DNA of 64,000 nt from Carposina sasakii (lineage: Eukaryota > Arthropoda > Insecta > Lepidoptera > Carposinidae). Positions 35,589 through 48,700 of this stretch are shown here, piece after piece. Position numbers and translations under genes: made by a program. Where the stretch lies: the NCBI GenBank assembly GCA_014607495.2, contig CP053162.1, positions 5,464,469 to 5,528,468 of the forward strand. The letters are read 5' to 3'. The notes below the pieces were generated by a model that saw only the letters and a list, made by a program, of their open reading frames with translations, did no database searches and was not told the DNA's origin. Numbering within the stretch: the first letter of the stretch is position 1; each line of letters starts with the position of its first letter.

Positions 35589-37971
35589 CAGGGGTGCGTT
35601 CGTGTAAGCCGGCGAAATCTTAGCCGGTCTAAAATTTAAACTGACTAAATGTTAAACACCCCGTTCAAGCACTCCGCGAGGCGAAAACTTAAACTGTCAA
35701 AATTTTATCCGACCCGTTCACGTTCGTCCGCTGGTATAAATTTTCGCCTGGCTAGGATAAATTCTAGCGTGCTTTTTAGGTCGCGAAATCTTATCCTGCT
35801 GTCAGATTGACACTAATGACAGCCGTCTGTTGTTTTTTGCTCGATTCGCGCCTTGATTGAATACTTTTAAATTGAGTTGAAAACTTGAAACACGAGTGAA
35901 TAATTTATCATGGTTGAAATCATGGATGAAATTTCAATGCAAATTGTTGTAGATGAAAGGGGCAGAATGATTTACGACAAGGTAGAGTTTGCCATTTTAA
36001 CTGTGTAATTATTTCCAAATCATGAAGATTACAACAAAAATAATAAAAACTCTCCAAGTGTCGAGTTGAATACAGTGCTATCAACTTAAGCTGAGAATTG
36101 CATTTGTGTGAGTGATCGCCAAAAGTACTGTTAGTAAAACACATACAAATAAAATTAATGTTTTATTAAAAGGAAGTCCATAAAACACAATGTTACTAAC
36201 TGTCCAATTTTCGACCTCATAATGACTGAATCTTATAACTCTTCTACTCCGCTCATTGCATCTTCATCTTCACTCTCGTCTGATGACTCATCAGAGTCAG
36301 AGCCTGTGTTAATAATTAATCGTTCCGTTATATCGTCGATTGTGGTTTCTCGACTTTGAAATTCTTTTTCTTTTTTAATTGCATGGTCACAAACATTTTT
36401 CCACTCTTGTACAGTGATCGCGTCAACTTTTTTATTTGTTAATTTCATTATAGTGTCCATATTCATTGACACGTTTCTTTTGGCTACGTATCCTTTTACC
36501 ATTGACCATATATTTTCAATGGGATTGAAATCAGGGTGGTAGGGTGGTAGACGTAGAACGCTGTGACCATGTTCTTCGAACAAATTATCAATTTTATATT
36601 CAACAAATCTTGCTTTGTTTTGTAGAATCAACTGATAAAGTTGCGGTTTGAGCATCTCTGCAGAGTGGTCGATATTTCTATATTTGAGCCATTCAATCAT
36701 AGTTTGTTTACGATGGTTTGAATTGGGGGCGGGATTATGTAACGTATTATGATATGCAGCGTTGTCAACCACCACAACACTATTCGGTTCTAAATTTGGA
36801 ATCAGCTGCGTTTGCAACCATTTTGTGTAATTCTCGGTGTTCATATTATGATGATAGTCGCCAGTTTTTTGGTTTGCCTTGAACATGAGTAGGGCATTGG
36901 GTATAAAACCGTCCTTTCCGCCGGCATGAACTATTATCAAACGATTTCCCTTGGAAATTGGTTTCTTTAAGCCAGAGGTGCTTCCATCTGAATAAGACTT
37001 CGACGAAGTGTGACACGTGTCGATATATGTTTCGTCAGTATACACGATTGGACGGCCCTGGGCACGATATTCAGTTATTTTAATCAGGAACAATATTCGC
37101 AGATATCTTATTTGGTGCTTCTCCATAAGGATTCTGCGATTGTCTTCTGTCCTTTTCCATTTAAATCCCAACAGAGCCACTTCTTTTCTCAGCGTCGTAA
37201 TTCCACCCGGAAAATTAATTTCTGTTTTTAACTTTTCGTGCAATATTTTCATGGTGGGAACCTGTCTGTCAGTGACGTGAAAGTTGTGGATTGTTCTCCG
37301 TATTACTGCTTTGTCAAAATCGTCAATGACGATGGTATTTTGTCTGCATCTTGTTTTTTTCGGAGATTTAAATTTTCTTCCATGTTCCAAAGCACGTTTA
37401 CCTTCTGCTAAAACTCTGTGTACAGTTGACAGCGGAATTCCCGTCGATGTCGCTACCAATTGGGCCGATGTAACGACACTTGACACATCCTTTTCGTTCA
37501 CTCCTTTAAAATACGTATTCAATTTACATAAAATTTCTTTCACTTGGCTGCTTAATGGTTTTCGTACAGGAAATTCACTTACAGTAGGAGCCATTTCACT
37601 AATATTTCGAAACCAATCACATAAAATTACACGTCTATCTGCTACCAGTACCAGAGGTGAAGTGAAGTATGTGGGACGGACGCGCCGCGCCTCAGGCCGC
37701 TTGCTATAAACTAGTATAAACCGGTTTAAACCATGCGCGGGACGCGCCGCGCCACAAGCCGATTACCACTCTACACTATCGGTGTGCACTCACACAAATG
37801 CAATTCTCAGCTTAAGTTGATAGCACTGTAGATATTGTTTGACAAACTGCCAACTGCCAATTGAATTTGACAGCTGATATTGACATAAGCACTATGACTC
37901 CGTTTAGCGATCCCTCGCTAGATAATTTTTAACCGGCTAAGATTTCGCCGGCTTACACGAACGCACCCCTG
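35589..37971 (-). mobile_element. Apparently intact DNA transposon with ~40-bp TIRs (IS630/Tc1/mariner superfamily, DD82E spacing)
   Basis: TIRs start CAGGGGTGCGTTCGTGTAAG at 35589 and its inverse ends at 37971; they match for about 40 bp. A second, internal inverted pair of about 39 bp, starting CAGTGCTATCAACTTAAGC, lies at about 36074-36112 and 37792-37830. One uninterrupted transposase gene fills the centre. The flanks (ACATA / CTATA) do not give a clean TA duplication, so the target site is unresolved. Confidence 0.85.
36233..37594 (-). CDS. DDE transposase, 453 residues, no visible defect
   Basis: One open frame. An N-terminal helix-turn-helix region lies at about 40-65 (STGIPLSTVHRVL), followed by a basic linker (GRKFKSPKK). 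The catalytic domain has D187 (VYTDETYID), D277 (VVVVDNAAYHN) and E360 (HPDFNPIENIW). The LPPYHPDFNPIE block is diagnostic of the IS630-Tc1-mariner superfamily. I count 82 residues between D277 and E360, much more than the 34-37 of classic mariner/Tc1, and in line with the DD82E group described as Sailor, as I recall it. The tail is acidic and Ser-rich. AATAAA-like signals lie after the stop (about 36160). Whether it is active cannot be told from sequence. Confidence 0.9.
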   Translation of the reverse strand: MAPTVSEFPVRKPLSSQVKEILCKLNTYFKGVNEKDVSSVVTSAQLVATSTGIPLSTVHRVLAEGKRALEHGRKFKSPKKTRCRQNTIVIDDFDKAVIRRTIHNFHVTDRQVPTMKILHEKLKTEINFPGGITTLRKEVALLGFKWKRTEDNRRILMEKHQIRYLRILFLIKITEYRAQGRPIVYTDETYIDTCHTSSKSYSDGSTSGLKKPISKGNRLIIVHAGGKDGFIPNALLMFKANQKTGDYHHNMNTENYTKWLQTQLIPNLEPNSVVVVDNAAYHNTLHNPAPNSNHRKQTMIEWLKYRNIDHSAEMLKPQLYQLILQNKARFVEYKIDNLFEEHGHSVLRLPPYHPDFNPIENIWSMVKGYVAKRNVSMNMDTIMKLTNKKVDAITVQEWKNVCDHAIKKEKEFQSRETTIDDITERLIINTGSDSDESSDESEDEDAMSGVEEL

Positions 37972-37973
37972 CT

Positions 37974-38368
37974 ATACAGGATTAATTTTAAAACATCAAT
38001 AACCTCGCAAGACTAGGTAGCTACCATCATAAACAACAGCATTTAATTTTGTTCTACGAGTTTTGATAATTTGTCACATTTTTACTTTCATACAAAAATA
38101 AATATCAATTTAATATTACCTCTGAATGTTGTTAAGTCTGTACATAAAGCTGAGGCGCACGCGATCGCGGGCGTCAACCTTTTCGTATACCTACGAATGG
38201 AACATAGACTTACAAATGTCACGACAGTACTTTAAAAGCTTGGAAAATCATTGTAATTAATGTATTGAGTTTATAATAAAACTCGTAGAACAAATGTTAT
38301 TGTTTATGATTTTTGCTATCTAGTCCTGCGAGGTTATTGATGTTTTAAAGTTAATCCTGTATATGTCG
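37974..38368. mobile_element. MITE with ~100-bp inverted repeats, TA-flanked
   Basis: TACAGGATTAA ends, with arms sharing AAAACATCAATAACCTCGCA; TA on each side. Abuts the DDE transposon. Confidence 0.75.
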
Positions 38369-38440
38369 ATATAAATATTTATTTACAATATGTACAATTC
38401 AATTCAATCTTTCAAATATCTATTAACGGTTACACCTAGG

Positions 38441-39180
38441 CACTGGCGGACTAAGACTTTTTGAGGCCCGGGGCGGTCTTTAATTTTAGGGGCCCTGGCG
38501 CCCGCCCTCCAGATTTACTGAATTAAACAAATGCACAAACATATCTTCCGGATATCTTATCCGCCAGATATGTGTAATGCCGTCTCTTTCGGTTCATACT
38601 AACAAGAGGGAGATGTCAATAGAGACATCTGTCAGATAATTATATCGGGCACTTATCAGTAAGTGTTGAAACAGGCCCTAATAATGCGTTATGAACAGAG
38701 GTCGGAATTAGGTAGAGTCATTTATGTACTTGCACTGATTTCATACAGCGAAAGAATAAAGTGGATATGCCTCAAATTACAAACTAATAAACATTTTATG
38801 TTAATTATCTTTGTTTTATTTGTCTATCTCTGGGGGTTTTATTATTATTTATTTGTAATATTGTTGGCCACACGGGATTGTCCATTAGAAATCCTGGGAA
38901 GGTCCACATTAATATCAACATTTCGATGCAAGTACATAAATGACTCTACCTAATTCCGACCTCTGGTTATGAATCTTATAAACTTAGATGAATTAGGTAC
39001 CTACACCGTTTACTTATTATGGTAAATGATCGGAAGAATGGTTTAATTACAGCAGATTATGTTAAAATAACATTGTCTGAGTAGACAAGGAATTTTTTTT
39101 TTAATATGCCAATCCGAGGCCCCTCAGTTGTGGGGCCCGGGGCGGACCGCCCCCACCGCCCCCCTTTTAGTCCGCCAGTG
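38441..39180. mobile_element. hAT-like non-autonomous element, TSD CACCTAGG
   Basis: Ends CACTGGCGGACTAAG and TTTAGTCCGCCAGTG are inverted; CACCTAGG is present at 38433-38440 and 39181-39188. GC-rich subterminal GGCCCGGGGCGG arms. No transposase. Confidence 0.9.
38696..38965. mobile_element. hAT-like MITE nested in the previous element, TSD GTTATGAA
   Basis: Perfect inverted repeats of about 38 bp starting CAGAGGTCGGAATTAGGTAG; GTTATGAA at 38688-38695 and 38966-38973. The perfect arms suggest recent insertion. Confidence 0.92.
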
Positions 39181-39188
39181 CACCTAGG

Positions 39189-39588
39189 TTCTAAACTGCC
39201 ATTAAACCAGAAAGGATTTTCTTGACACAATTTAAAATTAAAAGTTTTGTGAAACATTCAAAAAATTTATTCCCAACTGATTTTTTCTTATTGAGAATAG
39301 ATCCAGAAATAGTATCTAAAGGTCATAACTTTTTTAAATCGGGTAAATTTCACGTCATAGATAAATACCAAAGATCACGGAGCCAAATATTTCTACATAA
39401 CAGTTGTTTGTTCTTGAAGGCTACCTCCGGTATTTTTATTTCCTCCATGCCAAGGACGACCACGTTCTTAACAATCTGTACGGACCATAGATTTTGTTCT
39501 ATGACTACTACCCGTGGTAGTCACACACAGGGATTTGGTATCTCCTCTACACATGGTTTTCTGTAAATGAGTTCTGAGATAAACAGTG
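39189..39588. other. No gene recognised
   Basis: Open frames exist on both strands (plus 39222-39566) but show no domain, splice chain or codon signal I can support. Confidence 0.4.
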
Positions 39589-40063
39589 CAGTGACGGATT
39601 TACCAGCAGGCTGAGTAGGCTCGAGCCTAGGGCGGCAGATTTTGGGGGCGGCAAATTTGGGGAACGATTTTTTTTTTTTTTTACCTCATAGAAATCAAAA
39701 ATATTTTTCTATGACGGTTTTCTGATGTCTTACAGATAGAAGTCTGCAACAAATTTTGTCGATGACTTTTCTCTCTCACTTGTCATTGCACATTCCGAGA
39801 GTAGCAAACTTCCATATTCTAGAGTAAAATAGCTAGTTCGCCGCCCCTCAAGCAGTGATCGGCCTCGCGCCTCTGCGCCCTTTGCCCACACTTCTTATGA
39901 GTGAAAAGAGCGCAATTGTAAAAAATATGCCCTATAATTATTTTACGTGCAATTTCAACGAAATTGTTGCATTGTAAAAATAATGTATGATATGACAATT
40001 GTTGAGGCAAGGGCGGCAAAAACTATTCAGCCTATACCTTGAAAATTTGTAAATCCGCCACTG
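39589..40063. mobile_element. hAT-like MITE, TSD AAACAGTG
   Basis: Ends CAGTGACGGATTTAC and GTAAATCCGCCACTG; AAACAGTG at 39581-39588 and 40064-40071. Confidence 0.92.
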
Positions 40064-40071
40064 AAACAGTG

Positions 40072-42600
40072 GTAATATAACCTACCCTACCTAACGTAAG
40101 TGTGTATGTATCCTTCAATAGGTGAATGCCAGTTCTATAAATAATATGCCTTACAAACATGAGCTGGAGACCTGGCATAAAGGTTGGTATATTACGAGTT
40201 TAGGTACTTAATAAAAATGCCTGGAAAATCATTCATTTTAGTATAATTATATCCAATATCCGAAAACCGTTACAGATTATATTTACAAATTGTACAACAT
40301 AAAATATATAGAAATTACTATAAAATATCTAATAATGCACGTCATATAACTAAAACAAAGAAAAGGATTTATTTCCAGATACCAGATTAGAGCAAAATAA
40401 TTTTAGGTAATTATTATCAGTTATTGTCTAGAACCCTAAGGTACTTTTCAAAAATGTCATTTTCCTATGTGGCTAACGTCCGGTAGGAAACAATAAATTA
40501 TTGAAGTAGTCACTAACTAGATATCTATTGTAAATTATAAATGCTAATATTAGTAATAATTACAGCCAGTATCTGAAAGATATTTCTAAAATATAAGCAA
40601 CTTAAAAATAAATCTAATAAAATAGAATGCCATGCGAATATTGTCGCCAAAATGGGCCATATTGTGGACGATTCTGGCTTCCACACTAAAACATAAACTT
40701 GTTTTCCTTTCTGTCTTAGCCATTTACATAAAAAATGGAGAGGGACAGACATAACTTATTTTGAGTTTACGTCACAGATTACGTTTAACTGTGACAGTCG
40801 GAATCGACCACATTATCTTCCTATAAATAATTTCTAATCTAGGGTATGCATAACAGGATTTGAGCCTGACACAAAATAAATATATAGTCAGTTCCATTCA
40901 AATCTCTAGTCATACTAGCGTGAATAAGTACATAGAAGTTGATCCACAGGTTATACAAAAAACTTCTTTTCAATTTATAATCTTCTATAATAAAAAACGA
41001 TTAGCTAGCAAGCGCAAATATCGAGAACAGCTGAACCAATTTCGCTAATTATTTTTTTGAATATTCCTTGAAATACGAGGTGATTATTACGGAGAAAAAA
41101 TTGCCTGAAAAAAGAACAACACTTTTCTATAGCATCCACCCACGACTTTTTCCACGTAAAAGGACATTACATCCGTGAAAGCCAGGACGAATCCCTAATG
41201 TATAATAAATATGTCCCTAATAAAACCCATGTAAAAGCAGCTTAATAATGATCAATTAATATCCTTTTAACATAACTAAGGTTTTCTAACTATGACTTGT
41301 GATGTTATCCTACTAATATTATAAACGTGAAAGCTTGAAGTATGGATGGATTGATGTTTGTCACTCTTGTCTTTCACGTAAAAACCGCTGGAGCGATTTT
41401 AATAAAATTTATATGGAGTTAGCTGACACCCTGACACATAGGCTACTTTTTATTCCGGAAAATATTTTTATCCCGGTTAATTTCGACATTTTATTTTCTC
41501 TGCAATCCACGTGGACGAATAATTTTAAGTTGACTTTAGGGTCTAATTTTTCAATGGTCTGATAGCGTATCTGAAGGATAAAGTTGTTGCTCTCTATCTC
41601 TCTCGGTCTCTATCTTGATCAAGTATTAGAGAAAGACAACATCAATTATATCCTGCCTGGGCGTCTGGGTCTTATAAATCCTTTAAATCGAAGAGTACCG
41701 GTAAGGGTAACTGACAATGGGCGTTTTTCCACTACACGACACGACCACGACATTTCGTTAGTATGGGGGGCCGTGTCATCTAATGGAAAAACGAGCTATA
41801 TAATACAGTTTTGCTTTAAAAAAAGCCGTGGTCGTGTCGTGGCCGTGTCGTCTAGGGAAAAACGACCATTATATTTTAAAATGTAGTACAACTTTATCGT
41901 AACAATTTCAGCTATTTATAGGTACGTTTCGGATTATCTATCTTCTATCTAAACTTTAAATAAATGTAATATTACGTACTTATTTAATAGGTTTTATCAA
42001 GGCATTTAAATTAATAGTAAATAAAGTTTTCTAAAGTATGTCAAGTCTTACAGTTAGTATATACAATACCTAATGATATTTAGGTTACAAATGTTTACAA
42101 TTTGCACTATTTACATTCCAACTATGTTTTTCACAAACCTAACATAGTCAAATAGTATATACCTAAAAGGAACAAGTTTTGTTCATAAAAAATTGAGTGG
42201 CTGTTACCAGCGGAAGGGGCGAATGTTAGACAGTGATTAGTTCATACTGCGCTGCATAGTCGACATTAGGTCGCAAATCTCATAGATTAGATAACGTTTT
42301 ATTTTGTATATGAATACATTTCTGTTATGTTCTGAACAAGTAGGTAGGTAATATAACCCTTTGACGGAGATATTTATCTAACTTTGGGCTAGCTATCACA
42401 ATGTAAGCTAGCTAGTCCAATGTTGGTATCTTAGTTACGTTGCATCGAGTAGAGAAATAGATACTGAAAGTACATTAAGAGCATCTAATAGTGTGTGTAT
42501 AATTATTTAACTTATAACGCAATTGTTGCATAGACAAACTTTTTGTCTGCCTTTACTTCAGAAAACCTTTTAAAAAACTTGTATTAGCGTGAGAAGAGTT
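40072..42600. other. Intergenic with small repeats
   Basis: Contains a truncated Helitron from TCCTACTAATATTATAAACG (41308) to about 41520, and a snap-back MITE at 41716-41870 whose ends read AATGGGCGTTTTTCC and GGAAAAACGACCATT with inner ACACGACACGACCACG arms. 40970-41100 resembles a Helitron-like tail. No gene seen elsewhere. Confidence 0.55.
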
Positions 42601-42604
42601 CATT

Positions 42605-42745
42605 TCATACAGTCCGTTCCATAGTATAATTCCTATGCCTGATTTCGGAACTAACATTTTCAGTATGCAGTTACACAGATAACGTAGTCGTTCACAAAGC
42701 AACTAGCGCCATCGTTGAATGGAACTATAAGGTAAAACGCACTAA
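42605..42745. repeat. MITE-like repeat overlapping the SLC35F5-like 3' UTR
   Basis: GTCCGTTCCATAGTATAATTC to GGAACTATAAGGTAAAAC; the same family as 44391-44535 and 12105-12200. It may supply 3' UTR sequence. Confidence 0.55.
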
Positions 42746-42796
42746 CTAGTTGTGTATATAAGTGCACAGGCGGCGAAAGCTGTGCGCGCGGCGAGG

Positions 42797-45700
42797 CTAC
42801 GTCGGTTCCTCCGACATTAGAGCCTGCGATTGTTCGTCCAAATCGGACGGCCTGCGCAGAGAAAATGTCCTGCAAGAAATAATTAACAGCCATATTTGAG
42901 AATTCTTATAAATCTTCTTCTTCAGCCTATTGCAGTCCACTGCTGGACGTAGGCCTCTCCCAGGGCACGCCACAAGGCTACTGCCACAGGGTGGTTCTGC
43001 CCATAGTCACCACGCTGGGCAGGCGGGTTGGTGACCGATACATACATAACATGTATATTATATACACGCTTGTGGCTAAAACTGCCGGATCATGAAGAAC
43101 ATTCCACAGCTTTAGCATAGCAGATGATCAGTGATATGTTGCTAGCTTATCGCCTGAGAGTATGCCTAAGTAACCTGTAGTCGAGTTTGCAAATAAGCAG
43201 GTAAGCAGAATATTTGCGTTACACTACGATTTCTTGAAATCGTTTGATCCGTCACAACACAAAATTCATTTATAATAGACATCGCTGTATGGATTATTCT
43301 CTTTTCCCTTTCCTACTGGAAAATTAAAAAAAAAAAAACGCATTACTCACCTCAGCGGTAACAACCAGCCAGCGGTTCCCAAAGCGGCCGCCGCAGCTGT
43401 AGCTAGCCCATCCCCGTCGGCCCCCCGCACGACCCCCACTAACACGGACAGAGGGAGGCACAGGCCTAGCATGCCGGTGGCTATGCGAGGGGAGGTTAGC
43501 GACTGACCCCTGTAACCAACAATTAACTCACGAACTTAACATATATACTGAAACGTAAACTTAAAATAAGTCAAGTCTATCCCTCTCCGTTCTTAACATA
43601 AATGGCTGAGACAGAAGTTCGTCACTCCCCATTCTTATAAATGGCTGAGACAGAAAGGGACGGGCAGAACTAATTTTTGGACACATTTAGAACACATTAT
43701 TGGCTAAAAAGCTTTCGCTTTAGAGACTTGACATGAAATATTATTCTGTCAACTTAAACGTAGTGTTGTTACTAACGATAAACAATTTGAGGGGGTTATC
43801 AAGGGGTGTGGACTGCGCATAAAGCGGCTAACTTTTTTATTTGTCAGTGCTACAGTGTAAGCGTATCTTCATACCTCTCGTTCTGCATTTCTATTACTTT
43901 TAATTCTTTATAGTGTAAATTATAAATTAATGCAATAAATGATTGAGTATTGAGTATAGTCGCTTGTTAGGTCCCCCCCCGGGATTTTCTTTCTTTTATT
44001 TGCAATTTCAGGAGCTGCAGTCGCGGGAGTAGTGGGCTAACCCCAATAAACGGCTAACTTTATAGAAACACTGAAATCCGCCGTGCAAATTGTACCATGA
44101 ATGCAAGCATGAATGGCACAATGAATTAAAACTTTCACAACTACTCACCACAGCCACAGCGACTCGACTAAAAGCGGCGACAATACACCCTCCGCGATCA
44201 CCCAGCTAAGCAGCCTGGGCGACGGCAGCTCCCACCTCTCGACGCCGGTCAGCGCCAGCACGCAGCCCGGCACCCAGCCCACGCAGCCGCATAGACACCC
44301 TACTACTCCTGGAACATAAGGGTGACCATGAATACACCCTACTACTTCTGGACATGTAGGGTGACCATCAAATAAAACACCTTACTAGAGTGCGTTTCAT
44401 AGAATAATTCCTAGAATAGAATAGTTTCGGAACTAACATTTTTATGTATGCATCTGTGAATCAGAAAATGTAGTCATACACATAGTAACTAGAGCCTTCA
44501 TCCATCGGAACTATAAGGTGAAACGGACATTACACCTGCAAAATGTAGGGTGATCGATAATGAAATATAAAACCCTACTACTCCTGGAAAATGAAGGGTG
44601 ACCATGAAATAAAACACCCTACTACTCCTGGAAAATATAGGGTGACCATGAAATAAAACATACTACTACTCTTGAAAAATGAAGGGTGACCATGAAATAA
44701 AACACCCTACTACTCCTGAAAAATGAAGGGTGACCATGAAATAAAATACCCTATTACACCTGGAAAATGTACAGTGACCATGAAGTAACACTGAAGCGAC
44801 TTAAAAAAAAGTAAAGATGGAAAACGCATTGATTTCGTACCCTCATAGAAATATACCGAGTGTACACTATTGACGTGTTTTCACACATCGTAATACACAC
44901 TGTAATACATGTACCTATCATAGAATATTTAATACATCGTTTGTATTTCACTACAGGGTCAACAGGTATGGAACAATACGAGGGCGGCACTGAAAGTTTC
45001 GGGAATCCATTCCCGTTACTTTTAGTGCAGCCTAGGTAGCGAAGTTCGCAAAGTTACCAAAACTTTTCCTCTAATAGGAAGCCTTCGTTTAGCACGTTAG
45101 TTAAATCTATTCTATTATTGTAACGAGTCGCTGTCTGTACATGGAAGATATTTGAGAAAAAATATTATAGGAGAACTTTATCAACGCAATACCCAAAATA
45201 ATGATTTTTGCAATTTTTGTCTGTTTGTCGATGTGTCTGTGCGTTTGTGCACGCTAATCTCAGAAACGGCTGAACCGATTTCGATGCAGTTTTCAGTAAT
45301 ATATTCTGACAGGTCCCACTTAACATATAGGCTACTTTTTATCCCAGGGAAATATTTTTATCCCGGATAATTTCGAAATTTTGGTTTTTCTTTAATCCAC
45401 GCGGACGGAGTCGCGGGCGTCCACTAGTGTCGTAATAAAGTCTAACCGCTGTTGGTGGAAATGTTTCGATAACTTTGCGAACTTAGCTGTCAGTAGAAAA
45501 AAATAGGTACATTGCGTTAAGCTCAAAGGGATTAAGAATCTATTTTTGAATTAATATAAAAAACAACAGTTGGTTTTCAAAACTTCCTCTATCAATTTTC
45601 ACATTAGTAACATTAGTCTCAAATCATCATGAAATAATTTCAAAAAGATATATAAGTATTTTTTTTATAAAACCTGTGGAAACGTAACTCACCAACAAAC

Positions 45701-48700
45701 AAGGGCGAGTTGATTCCCTCGCCTTTCCTCAGTTCCCGGCGCAACATCAGCAGATGTATCGCGTAGCACAGCGCCGAGCCGAGCGCTGATAACACGCCAG
45801 TCCAGTTACTGTGCTGGACTTGCGTTACTGCTAATACTACCTGTGTAAAAATAACCTCATTTATGTATAGAAAAAAAAACCGACTGTGTAAAAATTGACT
45901 CTCACTCTCACGCTTAGACGAATCTAATGACTCATCTCAAGCTTAAGTACGACAAGCCGTTTAGGCTCTAGACTAGAGCATGCCAAAGAAATATAACAGA
46001 CACCATCACATCACCATGTTATTTCGATCCGGCTCGAAGGACCACGATGTACGGTGAGGTCCGTACATATGAAATGATAGGCCGTAGTTAAGATATAAAA
46101 TAGAGAAACTTTATTAATTACAAACTATGGCTAAAATGGTATGATAATGAGTACACGCGGGTTGATTGGTGTCCGAACGTGAACTGGTTATAAAAAGTAC
46201 AATAGGGTAAAAATGCTGACCGCGTGATAATGTACGCTGTTGCACCGTACAGGTACATACCCTCGAAAAACATAATCCTTCTTCTGGCGCAGGCGGGTAA
46301 TAACACAATGACCTTACAGTATAATAACGTAATAACAAACACCAAGCCAATAAGGACCAAATTAATAATTAAATCCTACTGAACATTACAAATGCGAAAG
46401 TTTGAGAGGATGGGTATGCGCGTGCGTGCATGTTTGTTACTCTTTCACGCAAAAACTACTGAATGGATTTTGACAAACCAGGTATACAGCTTACATATCA
46501 GAATAACACATAGGCTACAATTTATCCCGGGAAAATATTTTTATCCCGGATAATTTCGACATTTTGTTTTTTCTGCAGTCCACGCAGACGGAGTTGCAGG
46601 CGTCCACTAGTCCTTTATACATACATACATACGAGTACATACATAAAAATCACGCCTTTTTTCTGGATCCTAGTCCTAGTGGATACGACAGTGTTTTCCC
46701 TCGCAGGGCTGTAAATAAACAATATTCCAATAAGTTACCAGCGCCGCAGCGGTGCACAGACAGGCGGCGAGCTGCGAGTACGCGAGGCGCTGCGCGTGCG
46801 CGCCGCACACAGCGCCCGCGCACAGCGCCAGCGCGCCGCACGCCGACACGTACAGCGATGCCGCACTGACGCCCGAGTGCAGCAGGCTCAGGCGGTACAG
46901 GTAATTCGATACGAACCACTGCAACACACGGCTGTGTTACCGTCAGCGCTACGTATGAATGAGGTCCAACCAATAGGGTATTTTATACCATTTAAGAAAA
47001 AATATGGTAATGAATTTTTATGATAGATTTCGTATAAAATAGACGAGAAGTCAGTATCTGTTCATAAAAATATAAATTATTTTTTATAATTCAATTTTAA
47101 AAATCGTCATTTTTAACCTGTGCTCCAAATGCTGAAAACGCAAGTCGCCATATTGAATACGGTTGTGATGTCACTACCATTATAAACAAAGTAAATTTTA
47201 GTCGTGAATTGTGTTAGTTTTTGATTTTTATTAAAGTTATTATCGGTTTTGTGGCCTTTCTTTATCTTATTAACATCGCATTATGGAAGACGGTTTTGTA
47301 AAAGCAGAAAGTACCAATCTACCAATGATTCGGTCGTACGTAATGTTTGTTTACAAATGGAGTGACGTAACAGACCGAAACAGTATGGCCTCTAACGTTT
47401 CAGCGCGAGATTTGAGAATTATAAATTAATATCAGCTTTTAAGGCATTTTCCGCTTTTATAAAATTTTAATAAAAATTGTACGAGTTAAGTGACCCGATA
47501 GCTCAGTTGGTAGAGCGATGCACGGAATGCGAGTGGTCGTGAGTTCAAATCTCACTCGGGTGATTTTTTTTTCATGTTTTTATTAATATTTTACTATATA
47601 AAATTATACTAGTTCAATATGACCTCAGGATTGATTTAAAACAATAAAAAAATGTATAATACCTTATTATCCTTAGGTGCATATGTGTTATAAGTGAGTT
47701 CAAGTGAATTGCGCGCTCGCTACGCTCGCGCATTCTTTGTACATTTTATGCTCAGAATAATAAATAAATCAATCAATCAAACTGCATCTTGCATCATTGC
47801 AACATTTTGCATCTTGTTGTCGACGACAGAGCTATCGGCGACTAATCGTAAGACAGACGTCGCGATCACAGATACATAGTGGAGTATTCGAGAGAGATGG
47901 CCATCTCATCTGTGTTGTTCATTTGTGAGAGTACGCAGTGCTGTCGACGTGTGTGCGCGTTCACAGCGCCACTAGAGTCCTTTTCATAGTGTTGCCTAAT
48001 TTAAAAGTGTACAAGAAGCACTTACAGGGAAAAAGAAGATGAGCGCGAGCCTCAAATGCCGCCTCGTGGCTGCGGCGGCGGCGCGGCGCTGCGCGTACTC
48101 GGAGGCGCGCACCGACGCTGCCCACGACAAGCGTGCCAGTAGCGCCTCGCCTGCCATTGATGCTGACATCACTCGCACCTACACATGCCGTTTTCAAAGT
48201 GTTAACAATTTTAAAACTCGTTTAACATATATACAGCAGCTTTCCTACTACACATCGGGAACATCTCAAAATTTTCGTGATTTCGATTTTTTATAATATA
48301 TGGGCATAAAATCTACACGTACGTTCACATCTTTAAACGAGTTTTCCTAATAATCATGTTTTTCGAATTTTGCCCCTATAGTATGAATGAAATGCTTGAT
48401 CATTTCATGAAATGATCAAATCTACGATATGGCCACGACATATACACAGCTTAGTGTTACCAAGAATGTAGGTAGGACCTTCTAGGATCCACGTTCAGAA
48501 TTTGATTGCACAAAAAATGTTTCCACTATAAAATAAAATCTACTCCTTTTGTCCTGTGAGTGGGGTTTGTCTACTTGGGATATTGAATTGGGATGTTGAT
48601 TGAATTTTAATGACATTTTTTTATGCTTATCAGAATAAATCATCAAAATCATACCTATCTGTAAAATTACAATTCGATTAAGTGTTCAAATGAGGTAGTA

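Noticed and set aside
37010..37709. Plus-strand ORFs opposite the DDE transposase
   Set aside because: Antisense shadows of the intact minus-strand frame with catalytic motifs.
39222..39566. 114-codon plus-strand ORF between two hAT-like elements
   Set aside because: No recognisable domain, no exon chain; composition ordinary.
46564..46973. Long ORFs on both strands in GC-rich sequence
   Set aside because: Shadows of exon 6 of the SLC35F5-like gene; only the 46739-46918 frame matches the family and has splice sites.
47492..47563. Functional tRNA gene
   Set aside because: Anticodon stem has two mismatches and the loop lacks U33; first acceptor pair is mismatched.
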